33,808 nt of DNA, taken from the NCBI GenBank assembly GCA_030148325.1, contig JASBTR010000045.1, forward strand, positions 1 to 33,808. Direction: 5' to 3'. Source of the DNA: Gammaproteobacteria bacterium. Its GTDB lineage: Bacteria > Pseudomonadota > Gammaproteobacteria > UBA6429 > Thiohalophilaceae. Positions 1 to 7,770 of this stretch are shown one piece after another (the stretch's first letter is position 1; the number at the start of each line of letters is the position of its first letter). The notes below the pieces were generated by a model. That model had not been told where the DNA came from, ran no database searches, and worked only from the letters and a program-made list of their open reading frames with translations. A program made the translations under genes and the position numbers.

Positions 1-78
<78 letters not shown>

Positions 79-90
79 TGATTACGGGGG

Positions 91-120
91 ATTATACAGG
101 GAGAAAGAATACTCGTGTAA
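91..120 (-). promoter_or_regulatory. sigma70 promoter for tRNA-Leu
   Basis: On the minus strand a -35 TTACAC (120-115) and a consensus -10 TATAAT (96-91) are 18 nt apart. They are followed by a CCCCCG discriminator, the GC-rich type usual at stable-RNA promoters. The tRNA begins at 78. This promoter lies in the old Lys-Leu spacer, so tRNA-Leu can still be transcribed after being cut off from the array promoter. Confidence 0.7.
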
Positions 121-151
121 CCCGTTTTTTTGAGATGGACAGTTGAACTAA

Positions 152-195
152 ATATGGTGGGCCCAGTGAGACTCGACTCACAACCAGGAATTAAG
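152..195 (-). repeat. Decayed tRNA-Lys 3' fragment (relic att site)
   Basis: This 44-nt stretch aligns with the 49-bp tRNA-Lys 3'-half repeats at 10945-10993 and 27256-27304. It starts with the same ATATGGTGGGCCC but carries a few substitutions and about three single-base deletions, including one in the T-loop. It cannot fold as a tRNA because the 5' half is absent. It is best read as the distal att remnant of an older insertion at tRNA-Lys, now 76 bp from tRNA-Leu. Confidence 0.75.
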
Positions 196-254
196 GCCCA
201 GATTATATTAGCAAGCAACAACAAATGGCAACCACTGGCCATCTATAAATCAAG

Positions 255-408
255 GGATGCTCTGATTAATTCCGTTCGCCCTGAGCCTGTCGAAGGGTGT
301 TGTTTTAAACATACTGATTTTGTTGGATTCAGTGTTCATGGTTCGACAAGGCCCTCCTGAGCGAAGCCGAAGGGCTCACCACGAACGGTGGAATTAATCA
401 GAGCTTCC
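255..408. repeat. Fold-back repeat element, copy 1
   Basis: The outer 19-bp arms (255-273 and 390-408) are inverted repeats with one mismatch. Inside them is a core beginning CCTGAGCCTGTCGAAGG and ending GGTTCGACAAG...CTCACCACGAACG, also mutually inverted. A second internal CCTGAGCGAAGCCGAAGGG motif interrupts the right half. The same core occurs at 12871-13032 with unrelated outer arms. The core resembles short palindromic repeats seen in many environmental proteobacteria. The rest of 196-534 holds no gene that I can support. Confidence 0.75.
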
Positions 409-534
409 AAAGGCATTATAAGAAAGATACTTTGTTATAACATTGCTGATTATTGTGGCTTTTTACCTATCTGTGTCCCATCGCCGGCAATTTCGGCGCA
501 AGCAGCAAAGCGAGCGGGGATGCGAAGGTATTCA

Positions 535-1851
535 TCAGCTCCAGGATAACGCGCCGACAAACGCCATGACCATTCCGAACAACAGAAACAGGGTGATCGC
601 CAGGCTCCAGCGTTGCAAGAAACGTTCACTACGATCCAGGCTTCTTTGCCATGCACGGATCGGCCGGAGATGGCCCACTTCAGCCAGCCATGCAGCACGC
701 AGGCGGGGCAACGTGTCGAATCCCATCTGCCCACACCAACGCACTACTGCGCCAGGCCAGCGCTCAAACCACGGGTTCGAATCGTCATCCTGCTTTGCTG
801 GCGCATCAGAATAAGGGTTCCTCTCCTTCCACCACCCTGTGCCGACGGTCAGCACCGCCAGGCCAAGCCCCAGAAAAACTATAAAGAAATGCGCCCGATT
901 TTCGTACCGGTTCCATACAGCAGGATCGGCCAGTCCCGCCCCCAGAGCGGTAACGAACAATCCGGTGGCAAGGATGGCGGCATAGGCGGGTAGCGTTTTC
1001 AGCTTCGCCCGTATCAGCCCGACCATAATGGCGTAAAGCATGGCGACGACTCCCAGTCCCTGGATGATCAATCCCAGATCAGGCAAGGCGATTTCGCCAA
1101 GGGGCAACCAGCGCACGGCCCCAAGCAGTCCGATAGCCACGGGAACACCCCCCAGCAACAGGGCCACCGCCAACCGGGCCGAACGAAAGGCTGGCGGTAG
1201 CCAGAAGTGTAACGGCCAGGTGCCTGCCTTGAGCGCAAAGCCGATGAGAACCATCGACAGATACAAGCCTGGGGCAGCTGACTGAGCCATTGCCTGACGC
1301 GCGGCCTCAAAGCTCAGATCCTCGGCCGTTGCAGCCGCGATCAAGAGGGCCTCGAACAGAGCCAGATCCGCCAGGATAAGAAGACCAAGATAGACGCGCC
1401 CGGCCCGCCGCGCAGCCCTGTTCCCAGCATTAACCAGCAGGCCATAAAAGCTATACCCCATCAGGGTCGAAAAGGCGAAAAATCCGACCAGATCAGTCGC
1501 CAAAATCGCGCCCAGATTACCCGCCAGGCTCAGCATAAAAAAAGTAGTGAAACGATTGTCCTCAGGTTGGCCGGTGGGTGCATGTAAAAGGGTCGCGGCG
1601 CCGGCCCAAACTGCCACTGACATCGCTAACAACCATCGAGACGCCCCGCCAATACCCAGTCCGGTACCGAGCAGCAGCCAGGGCAGGTCAACCGAAAAAA
1701 CCGTCGGCACAGCCAGCAGGATGAGCGCGGGCAAAAGGGCAATATAGCAAGACCAGGGACAGGGAAGGCGTGAGCGAAGTGCTGGAAATGCGAGCAACAG
1801 CGGCCATCCAGGGACTGACAGCAGAAGGATAGCACTCAGTGTGGTATTCAT
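535..1851 (-). CDS. Divergent proton-antiporter-like membrane subunit (NuoN/MrpD family)
   Basis: A 438-aa polytopic membrane protein, last gene of the Mrp-like operon. The ATG at 1851 overlaps the upstream stop as ATGA, so this start is preferred to in-frame ones further upstream. The family signature around TM7 is present (LKAGTWPLHFWLPP, with Lys208). The TM5 glutamate that carries proton transfer in this family is replaced: aligning D120 with the equivalent Asp or Asn of its two neighbours puts Thr129 at the Glu position. The TM8 lysine of the HAxxVVKA-type segment is also missing (here LLLGGVPVAIG). It is therefore probably structural or uses a changed ion path. It could also be a decaying paralogue, but it is full length with no frameshift. 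Confidence 0.85.
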   Translation of the reverse strand: MNTTLSAILLLSVPGWPLLLAFPALRSRLPCPWSCYIALLPALILLAVPTVFSVDLPWLLLGTGLGIGGASRWLLAMSVAVWAGAATLLHAPTGQPEDNRFTTFFMLSLAGNLGAILATDLVGFFAFSTLMGYSFYGLLVNAGNRAARRAGRVYLGLLILADLALFEALLIAAATAEDLSFEAARQAMAQSAAPGLYLSMVLIGFALKAGTWPLHFWLPPAFRSARLAVALLLGGVPVAIGLLGAVRWLPLGEIALPDLGLIIQGLGVVAMLYAIMVGLIRAKLKTLPAYAAILATGLFVTALGAGLADPAVWNRYENRAHFFIVFLGLGLAVLTVGTGWWKERNPYSDAPAKQDDDSNPWFERWPGAVVRWCGQMGFDTLPRLRAAWLAEVGHLRPIRAWQRSLDRSERFLQRWSLAITLFLLFGMVMAFVGALSWS

Positions 1852-3344
1852 GGTACGTATTCCAACGTCGTGATAAAACGCGCCCATTGCAACGGACTAA
1901 ACGGCGCCGATGCCAGCAATCCGGTGGCCACGGTCAGCAAGGCGGTCGCCACCGGGGGCGCCAGTAGCGCCCAGGCTCTCTCACGCCGTCCGAAGAAACG
2001 CTCAGCGGGCCAGCTATCAGGAGGCGCCCTGAACCAGGCGACGTACAGAATCGGCAGGAAATAACCCGCGTTAAGCAAACTACTGCCAGCCAGGATAAAA
2101 ATCACCCAGCCCTGCCCGGCATCCAGCGCCCCCAGTCCCAGATACCATTTACTGATAAAACCGGCCAACGGCGGCGCGCCGATCATACCGAAGGCGCCGA
2201 TGGTGAATGCGACCATGGTCCAGGGCATGCGCCGTCCGACCCCGTTCATTTCGCTGACTTTATGAATTCCCAGAGTCTCGGCCAGGTTGCCGGCACAGAA
2301 AAACAGGGTGATCTTCATCAGCCCCTGGTGCACCAGATGGACCAGGCCGCCAACCGTCGCGATCGGGCCGACGACTGCAATGCCGAGTACAATATAGGAG
2401 ATCTGACTCACCGTGGAAAAAGCCAGTCGGCGTTTCAGATCATCCTGAAACAGTGCCCGCATCGAACCATAAATAATGGTCACCGCCGCTATTATTGCCA
2501 GTGGCAACGCCACTCCCAGAGTGGCGGCAAACTGGATGCCATAGACATCGTAGACCACGCGCACAATGCCGAAGGCGCCCGCTTTCACCACCGCCACCGC
2601 ATGCAACAATGCGCTCACGGGTGCGGGCGCCACCATGGCCTGTGGCAGCCAGCCATGCAGGGGAATCAGTGCGGCCTTCACACCCAGACCCGCGATCAAA
2701 AGTACGAATATGACGATCAGGGCTGGGTGGTGTGATTCGTCCAGAGCGGACAAAAAGCCACGCGCCGTGAAATCCAGCGTACCTGTGAGGGTATACAGCC
2801 ATACCGTGCCAGTCAGCAACAGGGCGCCGCCCGCAATGGTGTAAATCAGATAGGTGCGCCCTGCGCGCCGCGCCACTTCGGTGCCACGGTGCACGATCAG
2901 CGGATAGGTGACCAGGGTCAAAAGTTCGTAAAACAACAAAAAGGTAATCAGGTTGCCAGCCAACGCCACCCCAACGGTTGCCGTCACACAGAGGCTGAAA
3001 AACCCGAAAAAGCGGCTGCGATTAGGCGAGCCCTCCAGATAGCCGATAGCATAGACGGTTGTCACCAGCCATAGAACACTGGAAAGCACTACAAACAGCA
3101 TCGACAGGGGATCAGCACGCAATACCAGTTCCAGTCCGGGCAACATGGGCAAGCGAATCGCATAATGGTGTCCATGAAAAACACCCCATACCATCATCCC
3201 AACCAGCATCAATTTGAGCACCGCACCCGCCAGGTTCAGGGTGGTACGGGTTGCAACGCGCTGCTCGGGCAGAAAGAATATCACCAACCCCGGTAACAGG
3301 GAGCTGGCGAGAACCAGTAACGGCAACCCGGCATCCCAGTTCAT
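1848..3344 (-). CDS. Proton-conducting antiporter subunit (MrpA N-part/NuoL/NuoM-like)
   Basis: A 498-aa membrane protein of the Complex I antiporter superfamily. Key charged residues are visible: Glu140 in TM5 (LLFYELLTL), Lys223 in TM7 (GVKAALIPLHGWLP), and His248 with Lys254 in TM8 (LLHAVAVVKAG). It lacks the long C-terminal DUF4040/MnhB extension of a true MrpA. Those domains are encoded separately at 5196-6177, so it may supply the missing MrpA channel. It starts 97 bp after mrpD behind AGGAGCG and a small palindromic insertion, and overlaps the next gene by 4 bp (ATGA). It acts in the cytoplasmic membrane; the ion specificity cannot be read from sequence. Confidence 0.88.
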   Translation of the reverse strand: MNWDAGLPLLVLASSLLPGLVIFFLPEQRVATRTTLNLAGAVLKLMLVGMMVWGVFHGHHYAIRLPMLPGLELVLRADPLSMLFVVLSSVLWLVTTVYAIGYLEGSPNRSRFFGFFSLCVTATVGVALAGNLITFLLFYELLTLVTYPLIVHRGTEVARRAGRTYLIYTIAGGALLLTGTVWLYTLTGTLDFTARGFLSALDESHHPALIVIFVLLIAGLGVKAALIPLHGWLPQAMVAPAPVSALLHAVAVVKAGAFGIVRVVYDVYGIQFAATLGVALPLAIIAAVTIIYGSMRALFQDDLKRRLAFSTVSQISYIVLGIAVVGPIATVGGLVHLVHQGLMKITLFFCAGNLAETLGIHKVSEMNGVGRRMPWTMVAFTIGAFGMIGAPPLAGFISKWYLGLGALDAGQGWVIFILAGSSLLNAGYFLPILYVAWFRAPPDSWPAERFFGRRERAWALLAPPVATALLTVATGLLASAPFSPLQWARFITTLEYVP

Positions 3345-3392
3345 CGCTCCTGCGCTCCCTGCGCCCGCGAATTGACGTACAGGGACGTACTA

Positions 3393-3438
3393 ATGCCGCA
3401 ATGGCATGGATGCCAAAGAGCGGCGAGTGCATCCATGC
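3393..3438. repeat. Small palindromic repeat inside the antiporter operon
   Basis: The only sizeable gap inside the operon (3345-3441) contains perfect 10-bp inverted arms (3404-3413 and 3429-3438, GGCATGGATGC/GCATCCATGC type) enclosing a CCAAAGAGCGGCGAGT loop. A smaller ATGCC/GGCAT hairpin lies at 3393-3407 and a repeated ACGTAC motif at 3375-3390. It lies just after the mrpD stop and could modulate expression of the two distal subunits, or be a REP-like insertion. Confidence 0.6.
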
Positions 3439-3441
3439 ACG

Positions 3442-4884
3442 TCATCCGGTGCCCTCCCCGCCAAAGGGCAAACCGATTTCCATCAAAGCCAGCGGCCAGG
3501 GGGCAAACAGGCCCAGCAGAGTGGCGACCATGGCCATGGCCAGCGCGGCCCACTCCATAGTGACGGGCACCGCTCTGGATTCGTGGGGCGCCTCGGTCTG
3601 GGTAAAGGCATAGCCAATCACTTTAAAGATCCAGGCAGCGGACAGCAGTCCACCGAGGATCAGGATGCTCCCCCACCACCACTGACCGGAACGGATTGCG
3701 GCCTCCAGCAGCAGCCATTTGGAGATAAATCCGCCACTGGGTGGCAGACCCATGATGCTGACACCCGCCAGGGCAAAGGCGGTAATGGTCAGGGGCAGGC
3801 GCTGCACGACACGATCAAGATCTGCAATACGGTCATGTCCACCGAAATACAGGATATTGCCGGCTGCCATGAACATAGCCGTCTTGGCCGCGGCGTGGGA
3901 TAACAGCATATAAAGCGCCCCCGTCCAACCGATAATGCTCGCCAGTGGAAAAGCCAGAAATAGATAACCTGTTTGCGCCACGGTTGAATAGGCGATCAAC
4001 ATTTTAAGTCGCGTCTGGCGCAGCGCCTGAAGTCCGCCCCAGAGCACGGCAACCGCACCGAGCAGACCCAGCAGTTGAGCCAGGGCAGCATTGGCAAGCG
4101 GAAAGACTTCCAGCCACAGACGCAACAGAATATAAAACGACGCTTTCACCACCAGTGCTGACAACAGCGCGCTCACCGGCGCCGGGGCGCTGGCATGGGC
4201 CGGCGGCAGCCAGAAGTGCAACGGAAACAGCGCAGTCTTGAGCAGCAAACCCGCACTCATCAAGCCCATCGCTGCCCACACTATGGGGGACGGTTCCACC
4301 CGCTCTGCCAGTATCGCGATATCGACGCTGCCAAAACCGTGATAGAGCAGCGCAACACCCAGCAGACAGGCCAGGGAACCCAGCAGGCTGACTAGCAGGT
4401 AACGCATGGCCGAGGTCAGGGCATCTGAACCACCAGCCAGCGTCACCAGCGCCACCGCAGCCAGGCCCAGCAATTCCAGCGTGACATAGAGGTTGAAGAT
4501 ATCTGCGGACAGAAACAGGGCATTCAGCGCGCTCCACAGGAACATCCACAATGGCCAAAAATGTATGGCTTTATCACGCTTAAAATAACCGCTGGCATAG
4601 ACACTGATGCCCAGCCCCACCAGCACCGTCATCACCAGCATCGACAAACTCAGACCGTCTGCGTAAAGATCGATTCCCAGCGGCGCACCCCAGCCGCCGA
4701 TCGCATAGCGTTGTGCACCCTGTTCCATCACCTGCCAGCCTAAACCAGCCACACCCACGGCTATGCCCAGTGCGACAATCAGGCCCAGCGAACTGGCCCG
4801 CTGCGGCGATAAAAAACAGGCCACGGCGCCGGCCAGTGGCAACAAAATAACCATCACTGCCCAGGGAATATCCTCTATCGACAC
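3442..4884 (-). CDS. mrpD: Na+/H+ antiporter subunit D
   Basis: A 480-aa multispanning membrane protein of the MrpD/MnhD family. The Glu at the MrpD-specific position is retained exactly (Glu137 in FNLYVTLELLG), as are the TM7 lysine (Lys216 in LLLKTALFPLHFWLPP) and TM8 Lys247 (SALVVKASF). These residues are established as essential in the Bacillus pseudofirmus Mrp antiporter. The start codon is GTG at 4884, six bases after the mrpC stop. It should form the core of the multisubunit cation/proton antiporter together with MrpA-, B- and C-type subunits encoded alongside. Confidence 0.93.
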   Translation of the reverse strand: MSIEDIPWAVMVILLPLAGAVACFLSPQRASSLGLIVALGIAVGVAGLGWQVMEQGAQRYAIGGWGAPLGIDLYADGLSLSMLVMTVLVGLGISVYASGYFKRDKAIHFWPLWMFLWSALNALFLSADIFNLYVTLELLGLAAVALVTLAGGSDALTSAMRYLLVSLLGSLACLLGVALLYHGFGSVDIAILAERVEPSPIVWAAMGLMSAGLLLKTALFPLHFWLPPAHASAPAPVSALLSALVVKASFYILLRLWLEVFPLANAALAQLLGLLGAVAVLWGGLQALRQTRLKMLIAYSTVAQTGYLFLAFPLASIIGWTGALYMLLSHAAAKTAMFMAAGNILYFGGHDRIADLDRVVQRLPLTITAFALAGVSIMGLPPSGGFISKWLLLEAAIRSGQWWWGSILILGGLLSAAWIFKVIGYAFTQTEAPHESRAVPVTMEWAALAMAMVATLLGLFAPWPLALMEIGLPFGGEGTG

Positions 4885-4890
4885 CGGGCG

Positions 4891-5199
4891 TTATTCCAGT
4901 CGCTCTTCGGGAAGCTCGGCCCGACCTGTTTCGGCCCGCACACGCAGCATTAGCGCCAATGCCAGGGCTGTGGCCGATACGGCAATCACAATGCCGGTAA
5001 GCACCATGGCATGTGGCACCGGATCCGGCATTGCCCCCTGGGTGCGTGCCGCCAGTGCCACCAACACCATGAACACACCACTGCCCATCACGTTAATGGC
5101 GAGGATCTTGCGCAGCAAATGCCGGTAAACGATCAGGGCGTACAGTCCCAGAGAGAACAGCCCGATTCCAACCAGCGCATAGAGGAAAACAGTGTTCAT
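4891..5199 (-). CDS. mrpC: Na+/H+ antiporter subunit C (NuoK-like)
   Basis: A 102-aa three-TM protein of the MrpC/NuoK/MbhG family, with the family block DPVPHAMVLTGIVIAVSATA at about residues 59-78 and the early LGLYALIVYRHLLRKILA segment. Its ATG overlaps the mrpB stop by 4 bp (ATGA), so the two are probably translationally coupled. The C-terminus ends in an acidic tail. In the complex it packs against the D-type antiporter subunit. Confidence 0.92.
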   Translation of the reverse strand: MNTVFLYALVGIGLFSLGLYALIVYRHLLRKILAINVMGSGVFMVLVALAARTQGAMPDPVPHAMVLTGIVIAVSATALALALMLRVRAETGRAELPEERLE

Positions 5200-5879
5200 C
5201 TACGCGCCCCCGTCTCTGGCCGATCGCCCAGGAACAGGGCGGCCAGGGTAAGACCAATGGACAGGGTTGCCGCCGCTTCGATCAGCAGTATCAGCGCTGC
5301 GGCGAAGGGCGGGGGATATTCCAGAAAACGCCCGCCCACCAGCATCAACACAACACCCACCCCCACAAACACCCCCAGCCCCGCCACCAGGGTGATGCGC
5401 AATGGCAGCCCCGCAAACCTTGCGCCGGGACGCCAGCCAGCCAGCAACAGCAACACTCCGGCCGCCCCCAGCACCGAACCGGCCTGAAAGGCACCGCCCG
5501 GCGCATGAGCGCCGACCCACAACAGGTAACCTGCCACCAGGATCAATAAAGGAACCAGCAGGCGCGACAGTGTATCCAGCACCGGCCCCGGGGATGGCTC
5601 GCAGCGTCCCGGGATACCCCCAAGTGACCAGACCCCAAGCAGCGCCAGCAACAGCACCCCCAACTCTAGCAAGGTATCGTAAGCGCGGAAGTTAAGCAGC
5701 ACCGCGGTGACTGGATTGCTCACCCCGCTGGTTTCGAGTTTTAGCGCCACCTGTTCGCTCAAACCGGGGGCCAACGATGGAAGGCTCAACACCGCGTAGC
5801 CGAGTCCCACTGCCAGCGCTGACAGCAGCACCGCAAGCAATAACCGAAATGGCGTCTGTTGTTTACCGTTGTCCGTCAT
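5196..5879 (-). CDS. mrpB: Antiporter subunit B with MbhE-like N-terminal part
   Basis: A 227-aa membrane protein when started at the ATG at 5879. Residues about 45-80 (GVSNPVTAVLLNFRAYDTL) match the conserved segment of MbhE / the MrpA C-terminal tail. The second half is an MnhB domain (LILVAGYLLWVGAHAPGGAF). The gene thus looks like an MbhE-MrpB fusion. The N-terminus overlaps the upstream DUF4040 gene by 17 bp. The alternative upstream start (5936) would add only a low-complexity leader that duplicates the neighbour's coding sequence. Confidence 0.88.
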   Translation of the reverse strand: MTDNGKQQTPFRLLLAVLLSALAVGLGYAVLSLPSLAPGLSEQVALKLETSGVSNPVTAVLLNFRAYDTLLELGVLLLALLGVWSLGGIPGRCEPSPGPVLDTLSRLLVPLLILVAGYLLWVGAHAPGGAFQAGSVLGAAGVLLLLAGWRPGARFAGLPLRITLVAGLGVFVGVGVVLMLVGGRFLEYPPPFAAALILLIEAAATLSIGLTLAALFLGDRPETGARR

Positions 5880-6177
5880 GAACTTCGGTTCCCCTGTGAT
5901 CCTTGTGGTTTGTCTTTGTTTCGTTCTTTGATTCAAGCCTTGCCAGTGCGGCCAGCAACAGGGCGCCAGTCAGCCCTGCGCCGATAGCCGCCTCGGCCAG
6001 GGCGACATCCGGGGCATCGAGCCGCACCCAGGCCAGCGCCATCAACAACCCAAAGGCAATAAACAGCACAATGGCCCTGAACAATTCCGCGCTGGCCAGC
6101 AGCTGCCAGGCCAGCCCCAATAAAGCGGCTCCCAGCAGGGCATCAAACGCCCATTGCAACACTGTCACCGTTTCCAC
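5863..6177 (-). CDS. DUF4040 (MbhD-like/MrpA C-terminal) antiporter subunit
   Basis: A 104-aa three-TM protein. The segment LAWVRLDAPDVALAEAAIGA is the DUF4040 hallmark found in MbhD and in the C-terminal part of MrpA, so MrpA's domains are split here. It overlaps mrpG by 13 bp. The last 20 residues (ESKNETKTNHKDHRGTEV and onward) are hydrophilic and unlike the family. They come from a DNA stretch (about 5881-5936) resembling the AAAGACAAACCACAAGG type of dispersed repeat, suggesting a tail extended by repeat insertion. Confidence 0.87.
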   Translation of the reverse strand: METVTVLQWAFDALLGAALLGLAWQLLASAELFRAIVLFIAFGLLMALAWVRLDAPDVALAEAAIGAGLTGALLLAALARLESKNETKTNHKDHRGTEVHDGQR

Positions 6178-6464
6178 AGCTTGATGCCTCTTTGCCGCGC
6201 TGCTGCAGCCACCAGATGGGCGACACTGGCGCCCGCAAGCAGCACCAACAGCCAGATCAGCAATAGCTTGCCCACCACAGCCCAGGACTCCGCCTGCAGA
6301 GCGAGTCCGGCCACCATCAGTCCCAGACCGACATTGTCAGCCTTGGTCAGCGCGTGCAAACGGGTATAGACATCGGGAAAACGCAACAGACCGACGGTCC
6401 CCGCCAGAAAGAATACCGCCCCAGCGGTCAATAACAGAGCGGTGAGAATGTCAGTTACCGACAT
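6165..6464 (-). CDS. mrpG: Na+/H+ antiporter subunit G
   Basis: A 99-aa three-TM protein with the MrpG/MnhG signature GTVGLLRFPDVYTRLHALTK (residues about 23-42) followed by a glycine-rich helix. It begins 4 bp after the mrpF stop and overlaps the next gene by 13 bp. MrpG is a small structural subunit of the membrane complex, and its exact role in transport is not established. Confidence 0.93.
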   Translation of the reverse strand: MSVTDILTALLLTAGAVFFLAGTVGLLRFPDVYTRLHALTKADNVGLGLMVAGLALQAESWAVVGKLLLIWLLVLLAGASVAHLVAAAARQRGIKLWKR

Positions 6465-6468
6465 GGTT

Positions 6469-6732
6469 CTATCCCCCCACCCAGGCGCGGCGTACGAAGG
6501 CGACGGCGGTTACCGCCGCCAGCAGTGCAAATACCAGCGCCACATCACGCAGCGAGGGGTAATCAAACGCCTGCGCCAGCAGCAGCACACAGGCAACGGC
6601 AGTAGTACCGAACAACTGTGCGGCGAGCATGCGGTCCGCCGGTGTCGGGCCGCACAGGACTCGCCACAACCCTGCTATCAGAGTCAACAGGAGGAACAGC
6701 GCCATCCCCAGATACAAGGCCTGCATGATCAT
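6469..6732 (-). CDS. mrpF: Na+/H+ antiporter subunit F
   Basis: An 87-aa three-TM protein of the MrpF/MnhF/PhaF family. The conserved loop VLCGPTPADRMLAAQLFG, with its Asp, lies at residues 25-42. The start is supported by a strong GAGGAG Shine-Dalgarno just upstream. It sits between mrpE (29-bp gap) and mrpG (4-bp gap), in the canonical E-F-G order. Confidence 0.93.
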   Translation of the reverse strand: MIMQALYLGMALFLLLTLIAGLWRVLCGPTPADRMLAAQLFGTTAVACVLLLAQAFDYPSLRDVALVFALLAAVTAVAFVRRAWVGG

Positions 6733-6761
6733 TCACTCCTCAATAGCCCAGATGATTCATA

Positions 6762-7310
6762 TCACTTCTCTGTGTTGTCTCTTGTCAGCAGCTCAAGTCC
6801 AAACACTCCGGCCACCTTCTGCTCCAGCACTTCCAATGCCTCGGCGAAAGCCGTGGTCTCATCGAGCACATGGACGCGCAGATATTTCTCATTCAGCGCG
6901 GCGCTCAATGTACCCGGCAACAGGCTAACCGTATTCGCCATGAACACTCGCGGCAGGCCCGGCGGCAACCGCCACCGGTAGTCAAACAAAGCCGGTGAGA
7001 TCGGTAACCGGGGATGCAGTGCTCGTTTGGCCACATCCACTCCGCCATGCAGGGAACGCCAGAGAAAAAACGGGACAAAGCGTATGATTCCCGTTAAGGA
7101 ACAGGAAAAGGCCGGCAGCAACAGCGCACTGACCAGCGCCGCACACAGTACCACCGGCGCGCCAACCAGCCATGAACCCACAGCACCATCAGTGAGTATC
7201 CACCATAGCAGGGCAAACAGAACAGCACGCAGCCCCCCGCTTTGCAAATGGATCATCAGCGACTCGCGGGAAGCAAATTTTAAACGCTGCTTTCGATCAA
7301 CTGTACGCAT
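6762..7310 (-). CDS. mrpE: Na+/H+ antiporter subunit E
   Basis: MrpE/MnhE family, 182 aa with the start at 7310. Two N-terminal TM helices (AVLFALLWWILTDGAV, then VLCAALVSALLLPAF) are followed by the conserved cytosolic part FMANTVSLLPGTLSA and LRVHVLDE. The ATG at 7310 lies 4 bp after the stop of the VOC gene with TTAGGATT before it, suggesting coupled translation. A downstream ATG at 7256 begins nearer the first TM helix and is a possible alternative. Confidence 0.9.
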   Translation of the reverse strand: MRTVDRKQRLKFASRESLMIHLQSGGLRAVLFALLWWILTDGAVGSWLVGAPVVLCAALVSALLLPAFSCSLTGIIRFVPFFLWRSLHGGVDVAKRALHPRLPISPALFDYRWRLPPGLPRVFMANTVSLLPGTLSAALNEKYLRVHVLDETTAFAEALEVLEQKVAGVFGLELLTRDNTEK

Positions 7311-7314
7311 AATC

Positions 7315-7731
7315 CTAAGCATCTTCATCTTTGGGACCAACCCAGAAAAAAGGATTGCAGGCTATTTCCCAGAGGTAGCCATCCGGGTCTTTAAAGTAGC
7401 CCGAGTATCCGCCCCAGGAAGTTTTCCGGGCCGCTTTAGAAAGTCTTGCGCCGGCAGACAGAGCTTGCTCAATTATTTGATCTACTTCGATTTCTGACGA
7501 TACGTTATGTGCAAGAGCAAACCCATTAAATCCGTTACCCTCCGATGAAACTGATGCATCCTCTGCAAGAGATTCACGACCGTACAAACCTAACCAGCTG
7601 CCATTGAGAGCAAAGAATGCGACCTCAGGCGGCGATTCCATTTTCGGGAATCCCAATCCTTCTTTATAAAATTTTACAGATTGCTCCAAATCTTTAACCC
7701 CTAAAGTAATCATACTGATTCTGGGTTTCAT
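7315..7731 (-). CDS. VOC (glyoxalase/bleomycin-resistance fold) protein
   Basis: A 138-aa protein with the paired beta-alpha-beta-beta-beta pattern of the vicinal oxygen chelate superfamily: MITLGVKDLEQSVKFYKEGLGF at the N-terminus and YSGYFKDPDGYLWEIACNP near the end. The terminal Glu fits a metal-ligand position. The substrate is unknown, and small stand-alone VOC proteins cannot be assigned by sequence alone. A strong GGGGGG Shine-Dalgarno precedes the ATG. The gene is embedded between the P-type ATPase (39-bp gap) and mrpE, so it is almost certainly co-transcribed with the transport genes. Confidence 0.85.
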   Translation of the reverse strand: MKPRISMITLGVKDLEQSVKFYKEGLGFPKMESPPEVAFFALNGSWLGLYGRESLAEDASVSSEGNGFNGFALAHNVSSEIEVDQIIEQALSAGARLSKAARKTSWGGYSGYFKDPDGYLWEIACNPFFWVGPKDEDA

Positions 7732-7770
7732 ACTTGCCCCCCTGTCTTTATTGCAAATCCTTGTTCGCCG

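Noticed and set aside
152..195. Functional tRNA-Lys at the left end
   Set aside because: Only the 3' half is present and the T-loop has a deletion; it cannot form a cloverleaf.
535..7310. Membrane-bound hydrogenase or Complex I locus
   Set aside because: Only antiporter-type subunits are present; there are no NiFe, Fe-S or quinone-module genes on either side.
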